Below the pieces are notes generated by a model. The model made no database searches and was not told the DNA's origin. It worked only from the letters and a program-made list of their open reading frames with translations. Below, piece after piece: positions 19,018-26,181 of a DNA stretch of 64,000 nucleotides. Numbering within the stretch: the first letter of the stretch is position 1; each line of letters starts with the position of its first letter. The stretch is taken from NCBI GenBank assembly GCA_964384025.1, contig CAYLJJ010000015.1, forward strand, positions 1 to 64,000, in the 5' to 3' direction. The position numbers and the translations under genes are program-made. The DNA comes from CAYLJJ01 sp964384025. GTDB taxonomy: Bacteria > Myxococcota_A > Bradymonadia > UBA7976 > UBA1532.

Positions 19018-20331
19018 ATGGATGATCGAAGATTTCGTAGGGAGTTCTATCAAAGAATCAGTGACCAGCCCCTTGATCCAGATGATCCCCGATATTTTCA
19101 AATATATGATGGTCCAGAAAATCTGATCAGTAATATCCGAGAGATCATCAATTTCTCAGAAAACCAGAGCACACAGTTGCTGTCGGGTTATCGAGGTGGA
19201 GGCAAGAGCACAGAACTGCGTCGCCTACGACGCGATCTACAAAAAGATGGTTATAAAGTGGTCCTCATCGATATTGAGGAATATCTTGATCTACATACAC
19301 CAATAGATATCACCGACTTCATGTTTGGCCTTTGCGGGGCACTTGGCGAAGAACTTAAACTGCAAGGTTTACTAGAGGATAATGAGCTTTCAGAGAGCGC
19401 ATGGGCGCGGTTTGCTCATTGGATGAAGTCAGATATCAATCTGAAAGAATTTAACATTAAGACCGCAGCTCCAGGTTTTGATGTTGGGATTAAAGCTGAA
19501 CTTAAAGGGAATCCAACATTCCGAAGGCGACTTCGGAATGTTCTCTCGTCCAGTGTAGGTCGTTTCGCTTCTGAAAGCCAAAATTTTGTTCTAGATTGTG
19601 CCAAAGCGATTAAGAAAAGGCATGGCGAATCATCTCAATTGGTTATCCTTGTAGACTCAATGGAGCATGTGCGCGGCACAAATGATACAGAACAGTCCGT
19701 TCACTCAGGAATGGAGCGGCTGTTCTCCCAGCATGATGATAAAGTCCGCTTTCCCGGAGTACATATCGTCTATACAGTACCGCCTTGGCTCCAAATCCGC
19801 TGTCCAAACATCGGTTCGCTCTATGATGGAAAGGGCCTATATATCTTGCCTGCGCAGAAGGTGCGCAAACGAGATATTGGAGATCAGGAAGGAGTTCCAC
19901 ATCAGTTGGGTATTGACCAATTGATAGAGTTGGTTACTCTTCGGGGAGATTGGAAGCAGTTATTGGGGGAGCAGAAAATGCTCGAAAAGCTGATCCTCAA
20001 TACTGGTGGCCATCTAAGGGACTTGATGCGGTTGCTTCGAATCATTACGGTTCAAACAGACAGCCTTCCCGCCAAGCCTGAGACTATCGAAAATACGATC
20101 AATCAGCTCCGTATGCAGTTCTTACCTATCGCAAATGATGATGCTCGTTGGCTGGCTCAGATCGCCCGTTCTCGAACGGTAAATCTAGAGTCTATAAAAG
20201 AGATGGGTACTCTCTCTCGTTATTTTGATAGTCATCTTGTGCTCTCCTATCTAAATGGTGAAGCTTGGTATGATGTCCATCCTCTTGTCCGTGAGATTGT
20301 GCTCCAACAGGCAAACTCTGAGCATAGCTAA
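19018..20331 (+). CDS. P-loop (AAA-like) ATPase
   Basis: A 437-residue NTPase with Walker A GYRGGGKST at residues 57-65 and a Walker B-like LVILVDSMEH near 208-217. The N-terminal motif DDPRYFQIYDGPENLI precedes the P-loop. The remaining third is helical and winged-helix-like (LRDLMRLLRIITVQTD), as in STAND/ORC-type ATPases. It overlaps the following TPR gene by one base (TAATG), so the two are coupled. The DNA is clearly richer in A/T than the pfa genes just upstream. ATPase/TPR pairs of this kind are found in conflict and stress loci, but no effector domain is visible, so the role is open. Confidence 0.75.
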   Translation: MDDRRFRREFYQRISDQPLDPDDPRYFQIYDGPENLISNIREIINFSENQSTQLLSGYRGGGKSTELRRLRRDLQKDGYKVVLIDIEEYLDLHTPIDITDFMFGLCGALGEELKLQGLLEDNELSESAWARFAHWMKSDINLKEFNIKTAAPGFDVGIKAELKGNPTFRRRLRNVLSSSVGRFASESQNFVLDCAKAIKKRHGESSQLVILVDSMEHVRGTNDTEQSVHSGMERLFSQHDDKVRFPGVHIVYTVPPWLQIRCPNIGSLYDGKGLYILPAQKVRKRDIGDQEGVPHQLGIDQLIELVTLRGDWKQLLGEQKMLEKLILNTGGHLRDLMRLLRIITVQTDSLPAKPETIENTINQLRMQFLPIANDDARWLAQIARSRTVNLESIKEMGTLSRYFDSHLVLSYLNGEAWYDVHPLVREIVLQQANSEHS

Positions 20332-21593
20332 TGCTTGGAGAGTCTTCGGAGGACCTCCTTCATAAAGGCATGTTGACTCCAGATACAGAGACCGGCTGGA
20401 TACCTCTCCTCAGGATCTTTGATTTCAGCATCGATTTTAGCCTCGTTGTTTTTCTGGCAGATGATCCCTACCCAGCTCGCCTGCTTCGTCAGCGAGTAGA
20501 ACACCTCTCATCTGAGATGGGCTGGAACTATCGTCCTGTGGTGTGTAAGCCCGGTGATGCTCCTGGAGATGCTCTTTTTAAGTTGCTTGATCCTCAGATC
20601 CAGCTCACAGAGAGCATTGTATGGTTTGAAGCTCTGGTCTTGAATACACACGATGCTGGCTGGTGGAGTGCCTTTGCTCGTCTGTTGAATGAGCGTCGCG
20701 AGGTGATGCTTCGCAGCACCATACGAGTGCTCTGCCTTGTTCTCCCCAGCCCTTTCAAGGGCTTGGTTCGAGAGGTCGCGATCGATCTGTGGTCGATCAT
20801 CACACTTATGCTTCCTCTCGCTGCCAAGAGAAATCCTCAGCTTGAGTCGCTGTATCAAGCATCCAGCGCACTGGTAAAGCCATTGCGCCTGAGCAGCGCT
20901 GTCTTGCCAGATGGCTCTTGGAGAGAGATCACCTCTGTCATTAAAGATCTCCGAGATCAAGCCCAAGAGTCTCCAGCTCGATACCTCCCTGAGCTGGCCC
21001 ATCTCCTGACTCATCTGACGATCAGAGCGGATAGAGAGGGAGAGATCAGACGAGGTATCAAGCTCGGGCGTGAGGCGGTTCAGATCTATCGGCGCTTGGC
21101 TATAGAGCGACCCGAAGCTTTCCGACCCGATTTGGCAGGAACAATGCTTAACTTAAACACTTTTCTGATCAGGTCAAAGAAGTTTAAAGAAGCACTTAGT
21201 CTCTCTAAAGAGGTTGTTTCAATCTGTCGAAAATTAGATTCTGTTCACCTAGGAAGATTCTCGAATTATCTGGTTTTTAGTTTAAATAACTATTTTATCG
21301 TTTTGTATTCGCTAAAAATGTGGGATTCAGCGCTATCATCAATCCAAGAATCAATAGATATCTCTCGTAGACTCAGTAGAAAAAAAAACGAAGAGTTCTT
21401 AGCATATTTAGCGATCGGTCTTGGGTTTCTTGTTGTGATAATGGATACATTGGGAAGGAAAGACGCTATGTTTTCAGCTAAGAAAGAGATTTTCAAGATT
21501 TGCGAGAAAATTATCGTCTCTGATTTAGACAAATATAGTTCTGTGTTAGAACAAATACTAGTAATTATAGAATCGACAACTTTTAAATCGTAA
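20331..21593 (+). CDS. TPR protein paired with the ATPase
   Basis: A 420-residue protein. Residues 1 to about 190 form an unrecognised alpha/beta domain (LVVFLADDPYPARLLRQRVE, VLCLVLPSPFKGLVREVAID). The rest is tetratricopeptide-like, with units such as EAVQIYRRLAIERPEAFRPDLAGTML and EALSLSKEVVSICRKL. The ATG overlaps the ATPase stop by one base. Base composition drops sharply to AT-rich from about 21120 to the end of the gene, inside the TPR part, suggesting a mosaic origin or recent repeat replacement. It is likely a partner or sensor for the ATPase; function unknown. Confidence 0.65.
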   Translation: MLGESSEDLLHKGMLTPDTETGWIPLLRIFDFSIDFSLVVFLADDPYPARLLRQRVEHLSSEMGWNYRPVVCKPGDAPGDALFKLLDPQIQLTESIVWFEALVLNTHDAGWWSAFARLLNERREVMLRSTIRVLCLVLPSPFKGLVREVAIDLWSIITLMLPLAAKRNPQLESLYQASSALVKPLRLSSAVLPDGSWREITSVIKDLRDQAQESPARYLPELAHLLTHLTIRADREGEIRRGIKLGREAVQIYRRLAIERPEAFRPDLAGTMLNLNTFLIRSKKFKEALSLSKEVVSICRKLDSVHLGRFSNYLVFSLNNYFIVLYSLKMWDSALSSIQESIDISRRLSRKKNEEFLAYLAIGLGFLVVIMDTLGRKDAMFSAKKEIFKICEKIIVSDLDKYSSVLEQILVIIESTTFKS

Positions 21594-21649
21594 ATAGATT
21601 CATTTTATTCTGTTAAATCTGCAACTTAACGCCTAACACCGATGTGAAT

Positions 21650-22438
21650 TCAGGGTCGTTGTGGGCGCTCGCCCAAGGTACGGATGCGAGTGAGCAACTC
21701 ATAGCGGATGGTGAGGGCCTTTTGCGCTCGCTCAGGGCCCGCAGGGTGGGTGCCGTTGCGCAGCATCGCTTTATCTTTTGCGATACGGTGCTCGACAGCT
21801 TCGCCCATGCCAACGGGAAACATCTTAGACACACTCGCGGTATCAAAGAGCGCAGCCCGTGCCTCACCACTAATGACCGCCTCTTCATAACCCAGCTTTT
21901 GTAGCCGCTCGGCAAACTCAGCTATATGCGAGAATCCAACCAATACCAGCGCTGTGCCTGTCTCAGGGAGGCGCTGGAGGATGTTATCTATCATGCGATC
22001 CTCGCGTGTAGCGTTGGTTCGTCGGAGTGAGCCATCACTCGCATCCCACCAATCTATACCATCGAAGGCGATCCCCTCCGCGCGCGCAACAAGGCTCGCA
22101 TATGCCATCTCAATCGGGCCATCCGCTAGGTTACCAACGGCGATCTGCTCGGGTCGACTCTCCACCAGCAGCTGCGTTGGTTGCAGATGGAGCAGCACAG
22201 CCTCAATATGAGCCAGTGAGTAGTCAGGGGTCTTAAGGTGCTCATTATGGATGGTACCCAGCAGATAGATCTCTAAATTTCCAGGCCTCTTCAGCCTGAG
22301 CAGCACACTGTTCCGGGCTTGGGTGGGTGCCACCTTGAACAGAAGGAAGGTACGAATCTCAGCATTGCTGAGGATCCCCACGATGATGAGGAGGAAGGCT
22401 GCGACCACAGATAGAGCTATCTTCAGTGTTCGAGTCAT
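21650..22438 (-). CDS. TraB/GumN family membrane-anchored protein, last gene of RiPP locus
   Basis: A 262-residue protein with an N-terminal membrane segment (IALSVVAAFLLIIVGIL). It carries the TraB/GumN signature: LLGTIHNEH, LLVESRPE and LVLVGFSHIAEF. Family members (Tiki/TraB/PrgY) include metal-dependent peptidases, with the His and Glu of these motifs as ligands. It is the fourth gene on the minus strand after the precursor, the radical SAM gene and the unknown gene, and starts 15 bases after the latter. In this setting it may process the exported peptide outside the cytoplasmic membrane; that role is inference. It could also be unrelated and merely co-transcribed. Confidence 0.75.
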   Translation of the reverse strand: MTRTLKIALSVVAAFLLIIVGILSNAEIRTFLLFKVAPTQARNSVLLRLKRPGNLEIYLLGTIHNEHLKTPDYSLAHIEAVLLHLQPTQLLVESRPEQIAVGNLADGPIEMAYASLVARAEGIAFDGIDWWDASDGSLRRTNATREDRMIDNILQRLPETGTALVLVGFSHIAEFAERLQKLGYEEAVISGEARAALFDTASVSKMFPVGMGEAVEHRIAKDKAMLRNGTHPAGPERAQKALTIRYELLTRIRTLGERPQRP

Positions 22439-22453
22439 GGCTTACTTATATCC

Positions 22454-23470
22454 TTAACCCACCCTCAAATACACCGTCGCGGCCTCAGGATCAACTGAGG
22501 CAAAGTTAATAATGCGCCCGCTCCTCTGTGTTTGCTGAACAAGCTGTTCAATACCTGTCCAAACATCGGTAGAACATTCAGGAAATTGAGCTTGCAGCGC
22601 ACTGATCACATCAGCATCAGACCGGAACCAGTCTGGACAGAACAGGTTCAGTCGCGTTACTGGCGCCGTATCAGGCCGATACACCAGCGCGACATGCACC
22701 TCTCCACGTGGTCGCATCTGTGCACTGGCCTGCGCCCAGTACGCCCATGCATTTGAATCTGGCTGCTGAGAGCCTATTTTCATATGTTCAAGCGTGTGTA
22801 TATCGAACATACCCTGGAGGTAGAGCTTGATCGATGCAACTTGATCCCCTGCGATATTCCAGCCAACAATATGCGGAATACAATCAACTTCGAGCCATGG
22901 GATCATCCGATGCAAACCTTCTGTAGGTATGCCTGCGCAGTTGAGAAGATGGTGCAGAACTAAGGCCCCACGATATTCAGCTTGGCAGGCCCACGGGTTG
23001 AAGTACACCTTCGAAATATGTTTGCCCGAAGCGGAGCTGGCCAAGCCCAACCAGAAACGAAAGTTGCCGGTGAAGGATGGATCGATGCTCTGTGGATAGA
23101 TGCTTAAGGCTTCTTGAAGCTTGGCTGCCGATTCAGGGCCAGCCCATCTCAGGACGAAATCTATCGTCCGCTCGGCTGTCCAAGCATTTTCAGCTTCTGA
23201 GGACCCGCTTGGATCGCAGGGTTGAGCGATAAAGCGAGCGCTGGTCTGCCCCTGGCGCCCTATCCGAATAGAGAGTTCCAAGGGAGCGCCATCAGGGCAA
23301 ACACCCGATGGGAACGGTGTTGGGCCATAGGCTGACGACGCTGCCCATTCTGCGGCGATATCGATATAGGCACGAGAGAGCAGATCGCGCTCTGTACTCG
23401 GAATCGCCAATATTTTTAGGGCCTGGGCTAAGCATTCGCTCCAGGTTGAGCCATCGAAGCGCGTGATCAT
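22454..23470 (-). CDS. Possible ABBA-fold prenyltransferase-like RiPP enzyme
   Basis: A 338-residue protein that I do not recognise with certainty. Its spacing of beta-strands with Lys/Arg and Tyr resembles ABBA aromatic prenyltransferases (DMATS and LynF/TruF type): RFWLGLASSASGKHISKVYF, SIKLYLQGMF, HVALVYRPDTAPVTRLNLF and a C-terminal ATVYLRVG strand. The KxY-type strands would supply diphosphate-binding Lys and the tyrosine shield. The size fits bacterial members (about 300-390). It starts with ATG after AGAGGAG, 57 bases behind the radical SAM gene. If the assignment is right, the conserved core Trp (or Tyr/Ser/Thr) of the precursor is a natural acceptor. A non-catalytic partner protein is the main alternative. 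Confidence 0.4.
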   Translation of the reverse strand: MITRFDGSTWSECLAQALKILAIPSTERDLLSRAYIDIAAEWAASSAYGPTPFPSGVCPDGAPLELSIRIGRQGQTSARFIAQPCDPSGSSEAENAWTAERTIDFVLRWAGPESAAKLQEALSIYPQSIDPSFTGNFRFWLGLASSASGKHISKVYFNPWACQAEYRGALVLHHLLNCAGIPTEGLHRMIPWLEVDCIPHIVGWNIAGDQVASIKLYLQGMFDIHTLEHMKIGSQQPDSNAWAYWAQASAQMRPRGEVHVALVYRPDTAPVTRLNLFCPDWFRSDADVISALQAQFPECSTDVWTGIEQLVQQTQRSGRIINFASVDPEAATVYLRVG

Positions 23471-23527
23471 TAGGGCACTCCTCTGTTCAGTGAAGCCTCA
23501 AGTGAACAAACCGGGATGCAGCAACAT

Positions 23528-25018
23528 TCAGCTCTCCTCCTCCGCTGAACTACAGAACATCCGCTCGCCAAAACTAGGCTGGGCCAGGTAGTCAGATGCG
23601 GTGGTCTCTCCTCCGTCATGGTGTCGGAAAATTCGCATGATGACTGAGGCGATGATCGCCTGTGTAAAGGCACAAACCGGTTTAGCCATCAAGTCCTTGG
23701 TCGCGCGAAAGTCCGCAGCGCGACAACCGAAGCAGAGATCCCGTGCCCAACATCTACGACACTCGGGGTGAGCGTCGAGATCACCAGGGGCAAAGAGTGC
23801 TTGTGTCTGTGTCCAATCCCAGGGATGTGAAACCGCTTCAACGAAGCTGCCGAGTCGCAGCTGCTCTTCTCCAATAAACATCCAACATGGATAGACGCTT
23901 CCATCACCCGCGATACAAAGTAGATCTTGACCCGCCACGCAGATCGAAGGGCTACGTGAACGTTCCAAGAGTGCTTGAAGCACCCGCGCAGCAAAAGAAT
24001 CAGCCATCCAGTCGCCGCGCCACAATAGGTTGTCAACTCCCCATTCGGCCGCTGCGCTATATTCACGAATCTGCTCCTCGAGCGTCAACGTCAGGCTCGA
24101 TTTTGTATAGGTCCCTGCGCTGACTGGTGGTGCATGCAGGACACGCAAACCAAACTCATCTCGGAACCACTGACACAGGTCGATGAGGTGTATGCCCTCC
24201 TGAAGGTGAAGCCGGCTGAACGTGGCCTCAAAGTCCACCGTCAAGCCTGCATCTTGTAGTGTATCGATGCCCGCCCGAACTCGGTCATAGCTGGGTACGC
24301 CATCCGGCCCAAGCCGTGCTCGATCATGGACGGAACGTGGGCCGTCGAGGCTCACGGTAGGTTGGAGATCAAAGGTCTGGGCCAATTTGATAAAGGGAGC
24401 ACTCAGCTGTGTACCATTGGTCGTGACGACAAACTTTGGAAGGGCGAGCAGCTGCCCTGAATCAACCGCTCGGTGGAAGGCTGTACATGCCTGTTCAATG
24501 GCTGGCAGATTGAGGGTTGGTTCTCCGCCGATGAACTGTACAGTATCGATGGCGCTGAAACGCCCAATGGCGTTCTCAACGACATTCTTGGCCAATTCGG
24601 GTGCCATGATCCGAGCAACAGGCCGCTCAAAGTGCCCTCGATTGGCATAGCAATATGTACAGGCGAGGTTACATGTGTCCGCAACGCTGATGGCGAGCTT
24701 GAAGAGGCTGTTTGGATCCTCCGATGCGCTACCACAACTCTTTGCGTCCTGGGGGAGCATCTCGGAGAGCTCCGAAAAGTGAGCTTCAAGGCCAGGCAGC
24801 GCATCGACCTCTTTGATAAGCTCGGTGATTTCACTCCACTGGGGCGAGCCCTCCGGCAACTCATTGGCTGAGATAATGATGTCAGCGAGCGTCGCGGCGA
24901 GTTCGTTACCCAAGGGTTTGAGATCAAGGCTACGCCGGTCAAGCAAAACACCTTGTTCACCATCGCCGAGGACGAGCCACCTGCTTAACCGTCGTCGGAC
25001 TTCTTCGCTTTCATGCAC
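23528..25018 (-). CDS. Radical SAM/SPASM peptide maturase
   Basis: A 496-residue protein. The radical SAM CxxxCxxC motif is DTCNLACTYCYA (Cys116, 120, 123) and is followed by GGEP (164-167), which binds SAM. The C-terminus is a SPASM domain with auxiliary cluster cysteines: CIAGDGSVYPCW, then CRRCWARDLCFGCRAAD and KPVCAF. The first ~100 residues (WLVLGDGEQGVLLD, LADIIISANEL) could be a precursor-recognition element. This architecture is shared by maturases that install C-C, thioether or epimer changes in ribosomal peptides. The start is GTG 25018, preceded by AAGG. It lies 102 bases after the precursor gene, same strand. Confidence 0.88.
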   Translation of the reverse strand: MHESEEVRRRLSRWLVLGDGEQGVLLDRRSLDLKPLGNELAATLADIIISANELPEGSPQWSEITELIKEVDALPGLEAHFSELSEMLPQDAKSCGSASEDPNSLFKLAISVADTCNLACTYCYANRGHFERPVARIMAPELAKNVVENAIGRFSAIDTVQFIGGEPTLNLPAIEQACTAFHRAVDSGQLLALPKFVVTTNGTQLSAPFIKLAQTFDLQPTVSLDGPRSVHDRARLGPDGVPSYDRVRAGIDTLQDAGLTVDFEATFSRLHLQEGIHLIDLCQWFRDEFGLRVLHAPPVSAGTYTKSSLTLTLEEQIREYSAAAEWGVDNLLWRGDWMADSFAARVLQALLERSRSPSICVAGQDLLCIAGDGSVYPCWMFIGEEQLRLGSFVEAVSHPWDWTQTQALFAPGDLDAHPECRRCWARDLCFGCRAADFRATKDLMAKPVCAFTQAIIASVIMRIFRHHDGGETTASDYLAQPSFGERMFCSSAEEES

Positions 25019-25120
25019 GGATTTGCCTTATGAGAGGGAGTCTTTGCACCACATTGTCGCGGTGTCTTTCTTGGAGGGCCGCAGGATACAATTTTTGCGT
25101 TCAGCGTCTAACGGTGAGAT

Positions 25121-25639
25121 TCAACGACGGCGGGCCATACGGTTTCCGAACTGGTCGGGAGCGCGAGAGCAGCTCCCACCACATCCAAGACCCCAGGCCC
25201 CGACCAGATCGCCAGGACGCTTGGTAAGCTTGTCGATACGACTGTTGATGTCGATCAACACGCGACGCTTGGCTGCCGGGATCCTCGCAGCATTGATCGC
25301 CCTTGCGCGCTGTGCCTTGGACTGAGTGGTCCAATCCCGACCACTTGAACAGCCAGCACCACAGCCGAGACCCCAAGCGCCCACGATGCTCGGATCTCGG
25401 AGCCTTGTGATCTTCTCAGCGATCGCCTCTACTTCACGGCGATGAGTTGCGTTCCTCACGCGTTGGCGGATAAGCCTGCGCGCAGTATTGACTCTAATGG
25501 TTCTGACGTTTGCCCTCTGAGCGGCTCGTGTTGCGGCGGGTTGCCTGGGGGCTCGTGCTTCGGCATCGGGTACGCTGAGTACACCACCAGCAACAATGAA
25601 GGATCCTGCGATGAAACCCTTGATCTTCTTCATGGACAT
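25121..25639 (-). CDS. Exported RiPP precursor with two leader/core modules
   Basis: A 172-residue basic protein. The start at 25639 is chosen because AAGGGGTGG lies just upstream. Residues 1-28 look like a Sec signal peptide (KK, hydrophobic GFIAGSFIVAGGVL, cleavage after AEA). The mature part has two homologous modules: a helical, Arg/Lys-rich leader-like stretch ending in ITRLRDPS or IDKLTKRPGD, followed by the core VGAWGLGCGAGCS (residues 86-98) or VGAWGLGCGGSCS (146-158). Trp89/149, Cys93/153 and Cys97/157 are conserved. The two cores are at 25349-25384 and 25169-25204. Next to a radical SAM/SPASM gene this is the arrangement of a multi-core RiPP precursor. It lacks Cys elsewhere. A small structural secreted protein is the alternative. 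Confidence 0.7.
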   Translation of the reverse strand: MSMKKIKGFIAGSFIVAGGVLSVPDAEARAPRQPAATRAAQRANVRTIRVNTARRLIRQRVRNATHRREVEAIAEKITRLRDPSIVGAWGLGCGAGCSSGRDWTTQSKAQRARAINAARIPAAKRRVLIDINSRIDKLTKRPGDLVGAWGLGCGGSCSRAPDQFGNRMARRR

Positions 25640-25884
25640 AGTCCACCCCTTATTCCAGAGTTTGATTTCCCCCATGGGAGATCAAAATACAATTAGAGGG
25701 ATATGTAGTATTGAACCATTGATTCTATCCACTATCATCCCCGTATTTATAGGGCTTTAGGAGGCTAAAACACATCTCAATTGAAAGTAGATGTGCCTTC
25801 TGTATCCCAAACTCCCCATAATCAACGCCTTCAAAACTAACGTCGCAACTTCTTCACGTCAAGCGAAATCTTTCCCGAACAGAC

Positions 25885-25910
25885 AATTATTCTAAGATCT
25901 TAGAATAATT
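25885..25910. promoter_or_regulatory. Perfect 26-bp palindrome, candidate operator
   Basis: The half-site AATTATTCTAAGA (25885-25897) is followed at once by its exact reverse complement. On the + strand a T-rich run (TTTAAGTTTTTT) follows, so a weak bidirectional terminator is possible, but no + strand gene reads into it. It lies about 250 bases upstream of the RiPP precursor start and about 270 bases downstream of the Cys-rich secreted protein gene. A dimeric repressor site is the more natural reading; that is inference. Confidence 0.45.
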
Positions 25911-26153
25911 TAAGTTTTTTGGCATTTTTTCAGAATAAATTGGAGACTTTCTCACTCTCTATAAGATTTTCTGGGTCGTTTTTGAAGTGTTTCTGGAAAC
26001 TTCCGCATCCGAAGTGCTCTCTTAGCTCCCTGATTGGAGTTCTCGAACATATTGCTCTTCGCGTTTGTAGGGGTAGGCTGCTCTATCATTCTTTATGGCC
26101 GTGAGAACTCATGAGCGTTGCGGTTTGGCCAAGGCAGAGAAATTACTTTGCTT

Positions 26154-26176
26154 CCCAACAGAGAAAAATCTGTGGG
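26154..26176 (-). terminator. Imperfect hairpin after the Cys-rich protein gene
   Basis: On the minus strand CCCACAGA and TCTGTTGGG pair with one bulged base around a T-rich loop, five bases beyond the stop at 26182. No T-tract follows, so at most a weak or factor-assisted terminator. Confidence 0.25.
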
Positions 26177-26181
26177 TAGAT

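Larger units (their letters stand above)
25640..26181. other. AT-rich intergenic region upstream of the RiPP precursor
   Basis: These 542 bases are AT-rich and hold no convincing gene; a 61-residue open frame at 25919-26104 lacks a ribosome site and protein-like composition. The region must hold the RiPP promoter reading left. It contains the 26-bp palindrome at 25885-25910 and an imperfect hairpin at 26154-26176. Confidence 0.5.

Noticed and set aside
19018..21593. ATPase/TPR pair as a proven anti-phage system
   Set aside because: No nuclease, TIR, protease or other known effector domain is visible, so only a candidate role is claimed.
25919..26104. 61-residue plus-strand open frame
   Set aside because: AT-rich intergenic sequence, no ribosome site, composition not protein-like.
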